Shown here in pieces: positions 46,905 to 58,128 of a DNA stretch of 64,000 nt (its first letter is position 1; each line of letters opens with the position of its first letter). The notes below the pieces were generated by a model. That model had not been told where the DNA came from, made no database searches, and was given only the letters and a program-made list of their open reading frames with translations. Source of the DNA: Hygrocybe punicea (lineage: Eukaryota > Basidiomycota > Agaricomycetes > Agaricales > Hygrophoraceae); NCBI GenBank assembly GCA_963556145.1, contig OY744463.1, forward strand, positions 4,464,001-4,528,000, given 5' to 3'. The translations under genes were made by a program, and so were the position numbers.

Positions 46905-47198
46905 ACTAGACTTTAATTGGACCAGAGTGCACCACTAGTCATATCACTGAGGTGCATCCCTGAACTCTTGTACTGATGGAATCATCAGAAAAACTGTATA
47001 AAAAGGTATGGTCAAGTGCGGTGACCTTTGAGATCATCACTCAATGTCAGCCTACTAGACTTCCATTGAGCAAGAGCGTACCTCAAATCATATCGTGTGG
47101 TGCATCCCTGAACTCCTGAGCTGATGGAATCATCAGACAAATGGTATAAAAAGGTATGCCCTTGTGCTGAGTTTCAACATTGTCACTCAATGTCAGAA
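46905..47198 (+). promoter_or_regulatory. Duplicated 149-bp promoter unit with two TATA boxes
   Basis: Two tandem copies, about 46905-47053 and 47054-47198, each contain ACTAGACTT, GTGCATCCCTGAACTC, GATGGAATCATCAGA and TATAAAAAGGTAT (TATA at 46997 and 47145), and end in CACTCAATGTCAG. The second copy ends at the ATG 47190 of the DUF6818-like pseudogene. Divergence between copies is about 15-20 percent. Confidence 0.7.
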
Positions 47199-48555
47199 CT
47201 CCCTCCTTTTCATTTCAACAGCGCTCAAGCCTTCCCATCCAACCTGATTGATCCTTGTCTACAGTTCACCTTCTTGGCCCCTGCCCAACCCTCACTTCCA
47301 ACCACCACTCTGCATACCTCTCAAGCTGCCGCTGGTGACCAATGGCCGGTAAGTCTTACCAATCTGGACATATACTTGTAACACTTGCCTATGAGCCCAT
47401 AGATCGACCCTGCCCTTATACCCTTGCTGACCACAGATGATGCCAATCTGGTCCATCTGCCCTCTATCGCCCAGGCTGTCAGTGGTCTTGCCAATCCCAA
47501 AGTGGCCAGGTCTCGACACAGTCAGAAGAAGCGCAAGGAATGGGTCCACGTCATTAGTGAGGACAGTGATGCTGATGGATTGGTACCCCAACGAAAGTGA
47601 GGTCGTCCATCTGGATCTGGTAACTATGCCGATTGCGATGTCAAAGCTTTATTAAGCTTCATTGAGAAGGTTAAGCCCATGGGTCAATGAGGATGGAGCA
47701 AAGTCCATATTTGATACACTGAATGGGCTTGGCTGCACAAACTCCCAGATCGTACCCTCCGTTCTCTTGAAATGAAGTTCAAGCAACTTGTCCATGTCAT
47801 GAAACCAACTGGGAGTGGGGAGATTTGTGAGAACATTGTGCGTGCCCAAGAGATCAAGATGCTTATTAACAAATGAGCAGGCACTTGAGCTCTCTCAGAT
47901 GCCAAGTGTGATGACAATGTCAATGATGCCAAGGTATCCAACAATGGGGAACCTATTGAGATTAGCAGTGATGAGGAGGGAATGGCAGATGTCAAGGTCA
48001 AGGCCCATATTGGTCGTGCATCCGAGGCTTCGGTCAACCCAGTTTGATCCCACTTGTCTTGTGGACAGGAGTTGATGGAGAAGCTCAATAAAGTGTTTGA
48101 TCTGACCTTACAACTGGCCTGTGACTCTTCCCGAGTGATGCACACCCTCGACCATGCTCATTATGTCAGAATTGCCCAACAGTTACACAACTCTCAAGCC
48201 ACCATCAAATCGCTATGAAATGTGATGATGAAGTTGCAAAGCAGCTTACACTCATCCAAGTTGGCACATGAATGAGCCGAGATGCAGATGGAGATGATGG
48301 GACTTACCATGAATTTACCAGCTATCTCGATGGCCCCAATGAAGCCCCCAACCCATCCCCATAAACAGTTTATGCCCCTGATTCCTCGTAAGACTCAATA
48401 CTGGTGATACACACTCACCTGTGCTGACCACCAAATCAATGAATTGAACAGGTTCTAGCTATCCTTCAAAATGAGCCTGACATGTTGCGACTTCATGATG
48501 CGACCACTTGTACAACCTCTTGATCATATCGCGAACATCTCCGACGAAGTTGCAG
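47190..48555 (+). pseudogene. DUF6818-like (SANT-type) gene, inactivated by TGA codons
   Basis: The first exon starts MSELPPFHFNSAQAFPSNLI. After an intron (about 47349-47401) a frame can be read to about 48420 with the features GSGNYADCDVKALLSFIEKV, LLKMKFKQLVHVMKPTGSGE and IVRAQEIKMLINK, which resemble basidiomycete proteins with a DUF6818-type helical domain (my recollection of the family; not searched). Within one reading frame there are seven in-frame TGA codons (47598, 47688, 47874, 47886, 48045, 48216, 48273) and no TAA or TAG before 48400; most stand where arginine is expected. The 3' end is cut by the LTR at 48556. A related 3' fragment, less decayed, occurs at 58170-58381. Confidence 0.6.
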
Positions 48556-48787
48556 TGTAGAGATCTATATCTCTGTGGGCACGTATTCCTTCATCCCTCT
48601 TCTTTCTGCATTCCCCTCCATTCATTATATTCCATTTCCTTAGTACACTCCCCTTTATAGATACTATACAGTACCTATATAGTGTTTTGTGTACATACAT
48701 ACAAAAAAGCTGAGTTTTGGGTTTTCACACCAACGACAAGAACTTGCACACCCCGAATCCATGCCTACAAAGGCCACGTTCACCACA
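48556..48787 (+). repeat. LTR1 of the non-autonomous LTR element array E
   Basis: 232 bp, TGTAGAGATC...TTCACCACA. It is followed after two bases by TGGAGCCCACCACAAGG, a likely primer binding site of the same type as in element A. Copies at 52991 and 58129 are interrupted by insertions; this one is the clean version. Confidence 0.85.
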
Positions 48788-49669
48788 TCTGGAGCCCACC
48801 ACAAGGATCTGTCAGCTCACTTCACTCTCCTTGTATTTCTATACCCTGTTTGCCACTTTTGGCATAAAATCCCTCTTTTTCGGCTGCAAAAAATATTTCC
48901 TGCGCCTTGTCGTCGCCTCGTAGCTTCAAAAGCTTCCTGAAGATGTTATCCAGCCTCCACTTGCTTATTTATAGGTTTCTTGTGCCTCCCCAATGGCAGC
49001 CATTCCCCCTCGCAAGTCCCAGAGCCAGTGACATGTCACATGCCGACGAACCTGACTTTCGTTTATTGGCAATTTTCCTCAGCTTCATTCTCTCTTTTTC
49101 CTATGTTCTCATGTATTACATCACCATCTACTTCCATTCCTTTGTTGTCCGCCCGACTTCCGCCTTCGAAGACCCCAAAAATGACAAAAATACGCCAAGT
49201 GTAGCACAAGTACCCGAAACGAGTCGGGTTTGAGAACTAGAAGAACTACAGGTTGGATTAGGTGAAAAAGAGAAGCAAAGAGAAGGTTTTTGTGCCTGTG
49301 GACAAAAGTACGTACCGGTTAGTCGTTACAGAGGGTCCCGCATGGGAAAGCATATCCCAACCCGTTGAACCCGCTGCCAACCCGTTCTGGTGCCGCCAGA
49401 CAATGCTCGGACACCCCCTCACACCCCCTATAAACTCAATGGAACTATGTATGTGGATTCGATATGCCAGATGCAGCCCACGCAGCTGCTTTCCGTTGTC
49501 TCGGATTACCAACAACGCGCAGCGCCCCATCATGGTGACACCCCACCCGGCACACCCATATTTGACGTCCAACGCCCCTGTTTCGCGTCCCAACAGCCCC
49601 CATTCGCCGCCAACGTCCCAGATGAGCCATTCCTGCCCCATTTCGATGAACCGGACATGCCACGTCACC

Positions 49670-50868
49670 TAAGGCATGTCACGAGTGCACTCGTGGGTGA
49701 TCCGGATCCGAACTCGCGAGTTTTTTTCATCAAAATTTACATACCCAGATCCGTGTGGGTTTTTCAATCCACTGGACTCGGATCCACGGGTTGGCTACCC
49801 GCGGATCCACAGGTACTCGCAGGTGACCTGGGGCTCGACGCACTTTGGACCGCGAACCATCCTCCTCCACCCTCAAATTTCCTCGCAAGCCACAGTGCCA
49901 CGTCAACTGACGTGGGCCTGGGGTTGCGAGGAGTTGGGAGGAGTGGGGAGGAGGGGGGACCTTTCAGCGGCACCGTGCCACCGCTGCAGCTGTTGCTGTT
50001 GCGTTGCTGCCGGCGCTGTTGCTGCTGTGTTCTGCTGGTGCCGTTGTTGATGCCGTTGTTGCTGCCGCTATTGCTGCTGCCGCCGTTCCTGCTGCTGCCG
50101 TTCCCGCTGTTGCCGTTCCCGCTGTTGCCGTTCCCGCTGCTGCCGTTCCCGCTGCTGCCGTTCCCACTGCTGCCATTGCTGCTGCGTTGCTGCCGTTCCC
50201 GCTGCTGCTGTCGTTGCTGCTGCCGCTGCAGCGGTTGTTGCTGCCACAGCTGCTGTTGTTGCCGTGGGCATCATGGAACTGTGGGGGGTAAGTATAGATA
50301 AATAAAATAGATGACAACGAAAACTTATCTTAGCAGCGGGGGTGGACGCACCACTCCCCACTGTGTCCTTGTGTTGCTACCATCCCCAGTTCCCGTCGTG
50401 AGTGTGGTGTTGGTGTGGGCATGGTGTTGGCATGGGTGTTGGCAGGCGTTGGTGTGGGCGTTGGTGGTGCTGCCGTTGCCGCTGCTGTTGCCGGCTGTCC
50501 TCATCATGATTCTCTGTGTAATAAAATGTTAGTAAAGTGAAGTGTCCGTGAACGCTTACCGTTTTGTCTTGTGAGTGTTGCTGTTATTGTTGAGTCCACG
50601 TTTCACATCGTTGTTTAAGATCACATGATCTAAGTTCCCACGATTTCATACACACAAAAATTAAACATTTGACTATCTACAGAGAATGAGTTTTGGCTGT
50701 GTGACCCGCGAGTACTCACACGGGTACCTGAGAGATAATATGTGACACCCAGATCCATGAGTATTTCAGACAACAGGTAAATAATACTCATGAGTAAGAT
50801 ACCCATGAGTTTTCCCACGGGTAAACCCATTGTGACCCGCGGGTTACCCAGAGTCGTGACATGCCTTA
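49670..50868. mobile_element. Non-autonomous hAT-like element 1 (1,199 bp)
   Basis: The terminal inverted repeats begin TAAGGCATGTCACGA, and ACGTCACC is duplicated on both flanks (49662-49669 and 50869-50876). The homologous region of the second E copy (about 55975-56000) lacks the element and serves as an empty site. An 8-bp duplication is characteristic of hAT elements. The ends are rich in CCCGCGGGT/ACCCGCG-like words. The middle (49980-50270) is CTG/CCG triplet-rich, and 50390-50500 is GGTGTTGGCG-rich. Long frames through it are compositional. Confidence 0.88.
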
Positions 50869-50938
50869 ACGTCACCAATCGCAAACCTGTGTATCCAGGC
50901 CACCAACAGCGTCACCACATGTCTACCCCCTGCGAACC

Positions 50939-51087
50939 ACCTCGTACACGTTGGAGTGGGCAGGGGAGCCCACTCAGGGTGTCATGGGGTGAACATCATG
51001 GTATGATAAGCTGAGTCTCTACTACAGTGTGATCTCTACTAAGTAGTCCTATGAACCGTGGGATCCTATCACGTGACCTCCTACTAC
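50939..51087. mobile_element. ~150-bp short insertion in E copy 1
   Basis: Extra sequence relative to the second E copy between ...CCCTGCGAACC and (A)CGTCTGCACAGG. Reversed, it carries TGTAGTAG, GTCACGTGA, GTAGTAGAGACT and CACCCTGAG in the order seen in the integrase insertion at 38243-38391. Ends are approximate. Confidence 0.45.
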
Positions 51088-51124
51088 AACGTCTGCACAG
51101 GCCCCAGCACCCCCACGCACGACG

Positions 51125-52869
51125 TTGTCACCGTGGTGGACCCAGTTCGTCAAGTCCCAGGCCCTACAACATCAGAAACGCGACCCCAAGCCTCCCGCAT
51201 CTCCCGGCCTCATACTATGTCACAGACCATCCCCGACATGCTTGTACACCCCCCCGTTCGCCTTCAGTGCCCCTAACGAGCCGTTCCCACGCTGTTTGGA
51301 TGACGCGGCCGCTGGTCATGCCAACCCGCCTCATGCCACCAGCAAGTTGACACCCGCGGCCCCTCCCACCTTTGTTGGACTACCCGCCGCCGCGTACAGC
51401 CTCCCAGAGCTCCCCACCATCCTTCACAAGCCCACACGAGCCGCCTCTGCTGTTATTGAGACCCCACTCGCATGCCACGTCACTCCACCTCACGGACCCG
51501 CCTATTCGACATCCCCGGCCTCGCCTCCCTTCGTTGGACGACCTGCCACCTCATACAACCCCCAAAATCCCCACACCATCCTTCGCAAGCCCCCACGAGC
51601 TGCCCCTGCTGTTAACGAGGTCCCACGTGCGTGCCACATCACTCAGCATCATACACCCACCTATTTGACGTCCCCGGCCTCTCCCACCATCGTTAGACAT
51701 CCTGCCACCTCACACCGCTTCCCAGCACCCCACAGCACCCCTCGTGAGTCCATACCAGCTGCCGCTGCCGTTATCGAGTCCCCAACGCCATGCCACACCA
51801 ACCCGCCTCATACCCCCGCCTACTCGACATCCCTGGCCGCTCACACCTTCGTTGGACCTCCCGCCGCCTCATACCACTTCCCAAGGCCACACAACGCCCA
51901 TCTTGACACCATACAAGCCGTCCCGGCGGCATTCGAGCCCTCAATGCTGTGCCACGTCACCCAACAGCCAACCCCCACATCCCACCATCCGACCGCGTAT
52001 GCCGGCCCCCACACTCTCGTTCACGCCCCTGGACCTCTGTATGGCCCCTCCCTGTGCAAAATGAGTCCATCCCCGTCCCTCTTCGTCCCACGCGAGCCGC
52101 CACTTCACCCCACTCTCGACCCCCAATCCCAAGCCATCCCCATCCTCGTCCACCCCTGTTCGACCACCTATGCCCTCGACCAACCCCACGACACCCCCCA
52201 AGTCCATCCGCGAGCTCAAACAAAGCCCCGACTATCCACAACCACAAACCCATGCCCACCGGCTGCCCAAACCTGTTCCCCGACCCGACACACCTGCAAC
52301 TGAATCCCTACACCCACGCCCAAGTCCCGTCACTCCCATCAACATCCCCGTCATCGTTCCCAACCGTGCACAAAGATCCCCAGACCCCGCTTCTAGATAT
52401 CCACACACCCATGCTCATTGGCTGCCAACACCTGTTCCCTGACCTCGTACCCCCATCTCCATTGTCCTACACCCATGTCTCCGTCCCTTCACCTTTGCCT
52501 ACATCCCTGCCACCATCTCCCCTCATCATAGCACCCCTACCAATTTACTCTATGAGTTTAGTACACCAGCCCTCCGCCATTGACGACCTCCCCTTCCCTC
52601 TTGTTTCACCCTCACCCGCACCACCTTCCCCGATACCCCCCGACAACCCCTTCCCACGTGTCCTCAATGGACTTTTCAGAATCACTTCCCCCTCAGCACC
52701 CGAGCCTGACTCTACCCAGCCCATTGTCACCGATGATCTCCCTCCAGCAACCTCACTCGCCATCAAGCTTGTCATAATCACCCTCAAGGCCCTCAAGATT
52801 TTTGAGCAGAGATTAGCAGAGATGTCAGAAAGGATAGAGAGTCTGGAAAGGAGGCAGCTTGTGGTTTGA
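51125..52869 (+). CDS. Proline-rich repeat protein of element E, copy 1
   Basis: A Pro/Ser/Thr/His-rich protein made of about four 53-residue (159-bp) repeats with the pattern YSTSPAS..FVG.PATSY...P.P..IPR.S..A..AVIE.P.PCH. The start of one repeat unit is at 51502, 51661 and 51820. The first frame ends at 52303. A second frame, from about 51949, carries the C-terminal part, including SAPEPDSTQPIVTDDLPPAT and a short coiled coil (LAEMSERIESLERRQLVV), ending TGA 52867-52869. A frame change near 52220 is present in both E copies, so an intron or a shared shift is possible. It is interrupted upstream by hAT element 1. Function unknown. Confidence 0.5.
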
Positions 52870-52990
52870 GTTTTTATTTTATCTTTGAGTATATTCCCCA
52901 CCCACTTTCATTCCCTCCCTCTTTTTTTTTATTTCTTTATTATCCTTGTGTTTATGACTGAGGGCAGTCATTATTAGAGTCCCCTGTGGA

Positions 52991-54668
52991 TGTAGAGATC
53001 CATATCTCTGTGGGCACATATTCTTCTACTTTTCTTCATCCCTCTTCCTTCTGCATTCCCCTCCATTCATTAGATTCCATTTCCTTAGTACACTCCCTTT
53101 TATAGATACTATACAGTACCTATACAGTGTTTTGTGTACATACATACAAACAAGTTGAGTTTTGGGTTTTCACCCCAACGACAAGAACTTGCACACCCTA
53201 GTGCTACCGAAGTTCAGTTCAGTCCAGTTCAGACCCATTTTGGCTGAACTCTGAACTGAACTCCAGGTTCAGTTCAGACTTTCACGTGAACTGAACCTGA
53301 ACCGCCCTGAACTGTTCGCATTTTTTTTTCAGGGCCCAAACCAGGTTCATGAATGGTTCGGACACTCAATTTTAGTATTATCACGCATTTTACAAAAAAA
53401 ATTCACTATATATTACTGTAACTATTCAATCTCACTAGGAACCTCATTATATTGTGGTAAATATTCAAATATGGCGTTACCTGCAGGTATCGCCTGGCAC
53501 TGGTGAGGCACCCACCTCACGAACGTAGCCCCGACGTCAATTGACGCCGGGCTGCGCGTTCGCGAGGTAATAGCTGGGTGGGGACCAGGTCTCCCTGCCT
53601 TGGTGCTGCTGGTGGTGCCTGTGACCTTGTGAACGGCACACCAGCGCCCTGTAACCTCGCGAACATAGCCCCGACGTCAATTGACGCCGGGCTGCATGTT
53701 CGTGAGGTGTTAGATGGGGATGGGGGCCTGGTTAGATGGCGTGGGCATTGGCGTGGTTGGGGCACTGGTGTTGGCGTGGTTGGGGCATTGGCATTGGCGT
53801 GGGCATTGGTGCTGGTGCCAGTGCTGCTTCTCCTGCACATTGGTGTGGTTGGGGCATTGGCGTTGGCATGGGCATTGGTGCTGGTGCTGGTGCTGCTTCT
53901 CCTGCTGCTGTTGTTGTTGTCGCTGGGCTGGTGTTGGTGCTGCTGCTTCTCCTACTGGTGGTGTTGTGCTGTTGCCAGCCCCGGTGCTGTTGCTGCTGGC
54001 TCACATAGTTAGTAACATAGAAATGAATAAAAATACTTACCAGTATCCGCAAACCCTTCGTCACTGCCGCTGATGGTGGTGGTGCTGGTGGTGCTGGTCA
54101 GTACTGGTGTTGGTGTTGATGCTGCGATGCTGGTGCTGGTGCTTGCATTGTGCGTTGTTGTCGTTGTTGTCGTTGTTGTCGTTGTTGTTGTCATCATTGT
54201 CGTTGTCCATCTGGTGGCTGCCGATTTGGTGGTGGTTGGTAGAAGAGCCTACAAAACTATTAGTCAATGAGTTACAAATGATAATGAAAGTATAACTTAC
54301 CTATTTGCCTCGAACGCAAGCGTTTGAGGCTTTTCAGAGTGGTGGTTGTTGGTGGCTGAGAATAAAGTTTGACTAAAATGGAAATTTGCCGGATCGGCAT
54401 GTGAGTAAAAACTTTCGTTTGGAGCACAAAATAACATACCTGCGGACATCGGTTTGGCGGTTCTGAACCGCTCGTGAACTGTTTAGACAACCCGGGGGTT
54501 GCCTGAACCCCGAACCGGACCCGGGGTTCAGTTCAGCCCAAGGTGCTGGACTGAACCGAACTTCCGGTTCGGTTCGGAGTTTGAACCGGGTTTGGATCAG
54601 TTCTGAACCGAACTTTGGCAGCACTAGCACACCCTGAATCCGCACCTACAAAGGCCGCGTTCACCACA
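52991..54668 (+). repeat. LTR2 of array E, split by hAT element 2
   Basis: TGTAGAGATCC... to GTTCACCACA. About 242 bp of LTR are split by a 1.4-kb insertion at 53199. LTR1 provides the uninterrupted reference (…AACTTGCACACCCCGAATCC). Confidence 0.85.
53199..54626. mobile_element. Non-autonomous hAT-like element 2 (1,428 bp)
   Basis: Inverted ends TAGTGCT(A/G)CC..AAGTTC.GTTCAG, with the 8-bp duplication GCACACCC at 53191-53198 and 54627-54634. The subterminal 100 bp on both sides are dense in GTTCAG/CTGAAC words. The interior contains GGCGTTGGTG..GGGGCATT repeats (53730-53900), short CTGCTG runs and a GTTGTC microsatellite (54160-54215). Two copies of an approximately 55-bp segment around CCCGACGTCAATTGACGCCGGGCTGC occur at 53526 and 53671, holding an imperfect palindrome. 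No transposase is encoded. Confidence 0.88.
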
Positions 54669-55412
54669 CCGACAATAACACGATAATGCACGATAATATG
54701 CGTGATCAAATAAACAAACACGAAGAGTCGCGAGATAACGTGATATCACAATGCAGTGATAAACAAGAATTGGAAGACTTAGCTGGGTGTCCTAGATGAC
54801 AGCGCGATACGCAGTGATGATGTGACGAGACGAGGGTTCTACGCTACGGCTTAGGTCGCAATAGCGGAGAGTACACAACGAGACAAGATGCAGATTTGAG
54901 TAGGAATGACTGGATCTTTAAACTTAAGACGCAAACTAGTGGAGAGGGGAGAACTGGGTTCTTCATTCTTTTTGCTAGTACAAGACATTTTTTTATATTC
55001 TAAAGGGATAGGGATTTAAGGGTGGATGAGTGAAATAGAAACGCAGCGAGATATCGCATGAAAGTGACAAAATGGGAATGGAATAGCAAAGGATTTGAAA
55101 TAACAGCGAATATCACATGAAAGTCGGCAAAAAGACGAAGATAAACCAGATGAATTACATTTCTGGTATCGGACTCGGTGTCCGAACATATAGGACGTGT
55201 TTAATGGTCGTGTTTCAGCATATTAAGACCGGGTTGCGCGGTTAAGATACAGCGAAGATGTCACAGTCACGCGCGTGTCGATCGGCATAAGTCACGCAAG
55301 TCGCGGGCGGCATGCTGATGTTTCGCATGTATGCGGGACGTGGAAGAGTTGTAGGGAAAGTAGAATTGGATCCTATGAGAGATTCCATGCCCAAAGGGAG
55401 AGACTGCGTATC
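54669..55412. mobile_element. Inserted LTR-like segment replacing the E2 leader
   Basis: E copy 2 departs from copy 1 exactly at the end of LTR2 and rejoins at about 55417. The segment's reverse complement begins TGATACGCAGTCTCTC, the same start word as in 31451-32279. It has no supportable coding sequence. It may be a solo LTR that took the primer-site leader with it, but the left edge and duplication are unresolved. Confidence 0.5.
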
Positions 55413-55580
55413 ATCGGTCTCTCTTTTTCCTATGTTTTCCTGTATTACATCGCCATCTACTTGTTTTCCGCCCAACTTCTGCCTCCGAAGACCCCAAAAA
55501 CGACAAAAATCCGCCAAGTGTTGCACAAGTACCCAAAACGAGTGGGGCTTGAGAACTAGAAGAACTACATGCTGGATTAG

Positions 55581-58006
55581 GTGAAAAAGAGAAGCAAAGG
55601 GAAGGTTTTTGTGCCTGTGGACAAAAGTGCGTACCAGATAGTCGTTACAGAGGGTCCCGCATGGGAAAGCATATCCCAACATGTTGAACCCGCCGCCAAC
55701 CTGTTCCGGTGCTGCCAGACAATGCTCGGACACCCCCTCACGCCCCCTGTAAACTCAACAGAACTACGTACGTGGATTCAATATGCCAGATGCAGCCCAC
55801 ACAGCCACTTTCTGTTGTCTCGGATTACCAACAATGTGCAGCGCCCCATTATGGTGACACCCCACCCCACACACCTCCGTTCAACATCCCACATCCCCGT
55901 CTTGCATCCCAACACCCTCCTTTCGCCTTCGCTGTCCCAAACGAGCAAATCCAGCCACGGTTTGGACACCCTGCCAACGTGCCACATCACCATCAACGAA
56001 CTTGCACACCCAGTCCGGCACCCACATCACCACGCATCCTACCCCCACAAACCGCGTTTTACGCGTCCGCACAGGCCCCAGCACCCCCACGCACGACATC
56101 GTCACCGTGGTGGACCCAGTCCGTCAAGTCCCAGGCCCCACAACATCAAGAACATGACCCCACATCTCCCGCATTCCCTGGCTTCGTACCACCCTGCAGA
56201 CCATCCCCTATGCATTCGTACAGCCCCCTGTGCACCTCAAACGACCCAAACGATTCGGTACCATGCTTTTACAGCAATCCGGCTGCCTCCTATGTCACCT
56301 GGCCTCAAACCCTCACATACTCAACATCCCTGGCCCCTCATGTGTTCATTGCACCACCTGCCACCTTGTACCGCATCCCAGCACCTGCCACCATCCCTCG
56401 CAAGTCTGTACAAGCCATCCCCACTGCGTTTGAGCTCCCCACGCCATGCCACGTCACTCTGCCATCTTCACACACATATTCGACGTCCCTGGCCTCACCC
56501 CCCTTTGTTGGACATTCCGCCACCTCATACAGCCTCCCAGAACCCCACAGCATCCCTCGCAAGTCCTCACGAGCCGCCCCTGCCGTTGTCGAGTCCCCAA
56601 CGCCATGTCACACGAACCCGTCTGGTCCCCCCATCTACTCGACGTCCCCAGCCACTCATACCTTTGTTGGACCACCCACCACCTCGTACTGCATCCCAGC
56701 ACCCACCACTGTCCGTCACGAGTCCATACAAGCCGCCTCTGCTGTTTTCGAGGCCCCACACATGTGCCACGTCATGCACCTGTCTACTCGACATCCCCGG
56801 CCTCTCCCACCATCGTTAGACACCCCGCCGGCTTGCACTGCTTCCCTGCACCCCGCAGCACCCCTCGTGAGTCTGTACCAGTTGCCGCTGCCGTTATGGA
56901 GTTCCCAAGGCCACTTCACGTGAACCCGTTTGGTACCCCCGTCTACTCAACATCCCCAGCCGCTCACACCTTTGCTGGACCACCCGCTGCCTCGTACCAC
57001 TTCCCAAGGCCACACAATGCCCATCGTGACGCCGTACAAGCTGTTCCCGCAGCATTCGAGCCCTCAACGCTGTGCCACGTCACCCAACAGCCAACCCCCA
57101 CATCCCACTATCCGAGGCCAATGACCACCACATATGCCAGCCCCCACACTCTCATTCATGCCCCTGCACCTCTGTATTGCCCCTTCCTGTCCAAAATAAG
57201 TCCATCCCCATCCCTCTTCGTCCCACGTGAGCCGCCACGGCACCCCACCTCGACCCCCACTCTCAACCCCCAATCCCAAGCCATCCCCATCCTCGTCCAC
57301 CCCTGTTTGACCACCTACACCCTTGACCAACCCCATGATGCCCCTCAAGTCCATTCACGAGCTCAAACGAAGCCCCCAGTTGGTCACAACCATGAACCCA
57401 TGCCCACCAGCCACCCAAACCCATTACCCGCAACTGAATCCCTATACTCATGCCCAAGTCCTGTCACTCCCGTCAACATCCCCATTGTCATTCCCAACTG
57501 CACACAAAGATCCCCGGACCCCGCTGCTACATATCCACACACCCACGCTCATTGGCCGCCAACACCCGTTCCTTGACCTCATACCCCCGTCTCCATTGTC
57601 CTATGCCCACGTCTCCGTCCCTGCACCTTTGCCTACGTCCCTGCCACCATCTCCCCTCATTGTAGCACCCCTACCAATTTACTCTATGAGTTTAGTACAC
57701 CGACCCTCTGCCCTCAACGACCTCCCCTTCCCTCTTGCTTCACCCTCACTCACACCACCTTCAACCCCAATACCCCTCGACAACCCCTTCCCACATGTCC
57801 TCAATGGACTTTTCAGAATCACTTCCCCCTCAGCACCCGAGCCTGACTCTACCCAGCCCATTGTCACCGATGATCTCCCTCCAGCAACCTCACTCGCCAT
57901 CAAGCTTGTCATAATCACCCTCAAGGCCCTCAAGATTTTTGAGCAGAGATTAGCAGAGATGTCAGAAAGGATAGAGAGTCTGGAAAGGAGGCAGCTTGTG
58001 GTTTGA
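55581..58006 (+). CDS. Proline-rich repeat protein of element E, copy 2
   Basis: Homologue of the copy 1 protein with more repeat units (about six of 53 residues). The leader frame from 55581 (MKKRSKGKVFVPVDKSAYQI) is shared with 49262 in copy 1. The repeats run through 55709-57576, changing frame at least once, and the C-terminal part from 57323 to the TGA at 58004-58006 is the same as copy 1, with the terminal 75 residues nearly or wholly identical. Near 55680 a TGA stands where copy 1 also has TGA. No hAT insertion is present here. Function unknown; it could be a structural protein of the element, which is inference only. Confidence 0.5.
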
Positions 58007-58128
58007 GTTTTTATTTTATCTTTGAGTATATTCCCCACCCACTTTCATTCCCTCCCTCTTTTTATTTTATTTCTTTATTATCCTTGTGTTTATGACTGAG
58101 GGCAGTCATTATTAGAGTCCCCTGTGGA

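Noticed and set aside
49976..50291. Leucine/proline and alanine-rich frames in the CTG/CCG tract
   Set aside because: Open in several frames because of triplet composition inside a non-coding hAT-like element.
54009..54295. Poly-threonine and poly-valine frames in the GTTGTC tract
   Set aside because: Microsatellite translation only.
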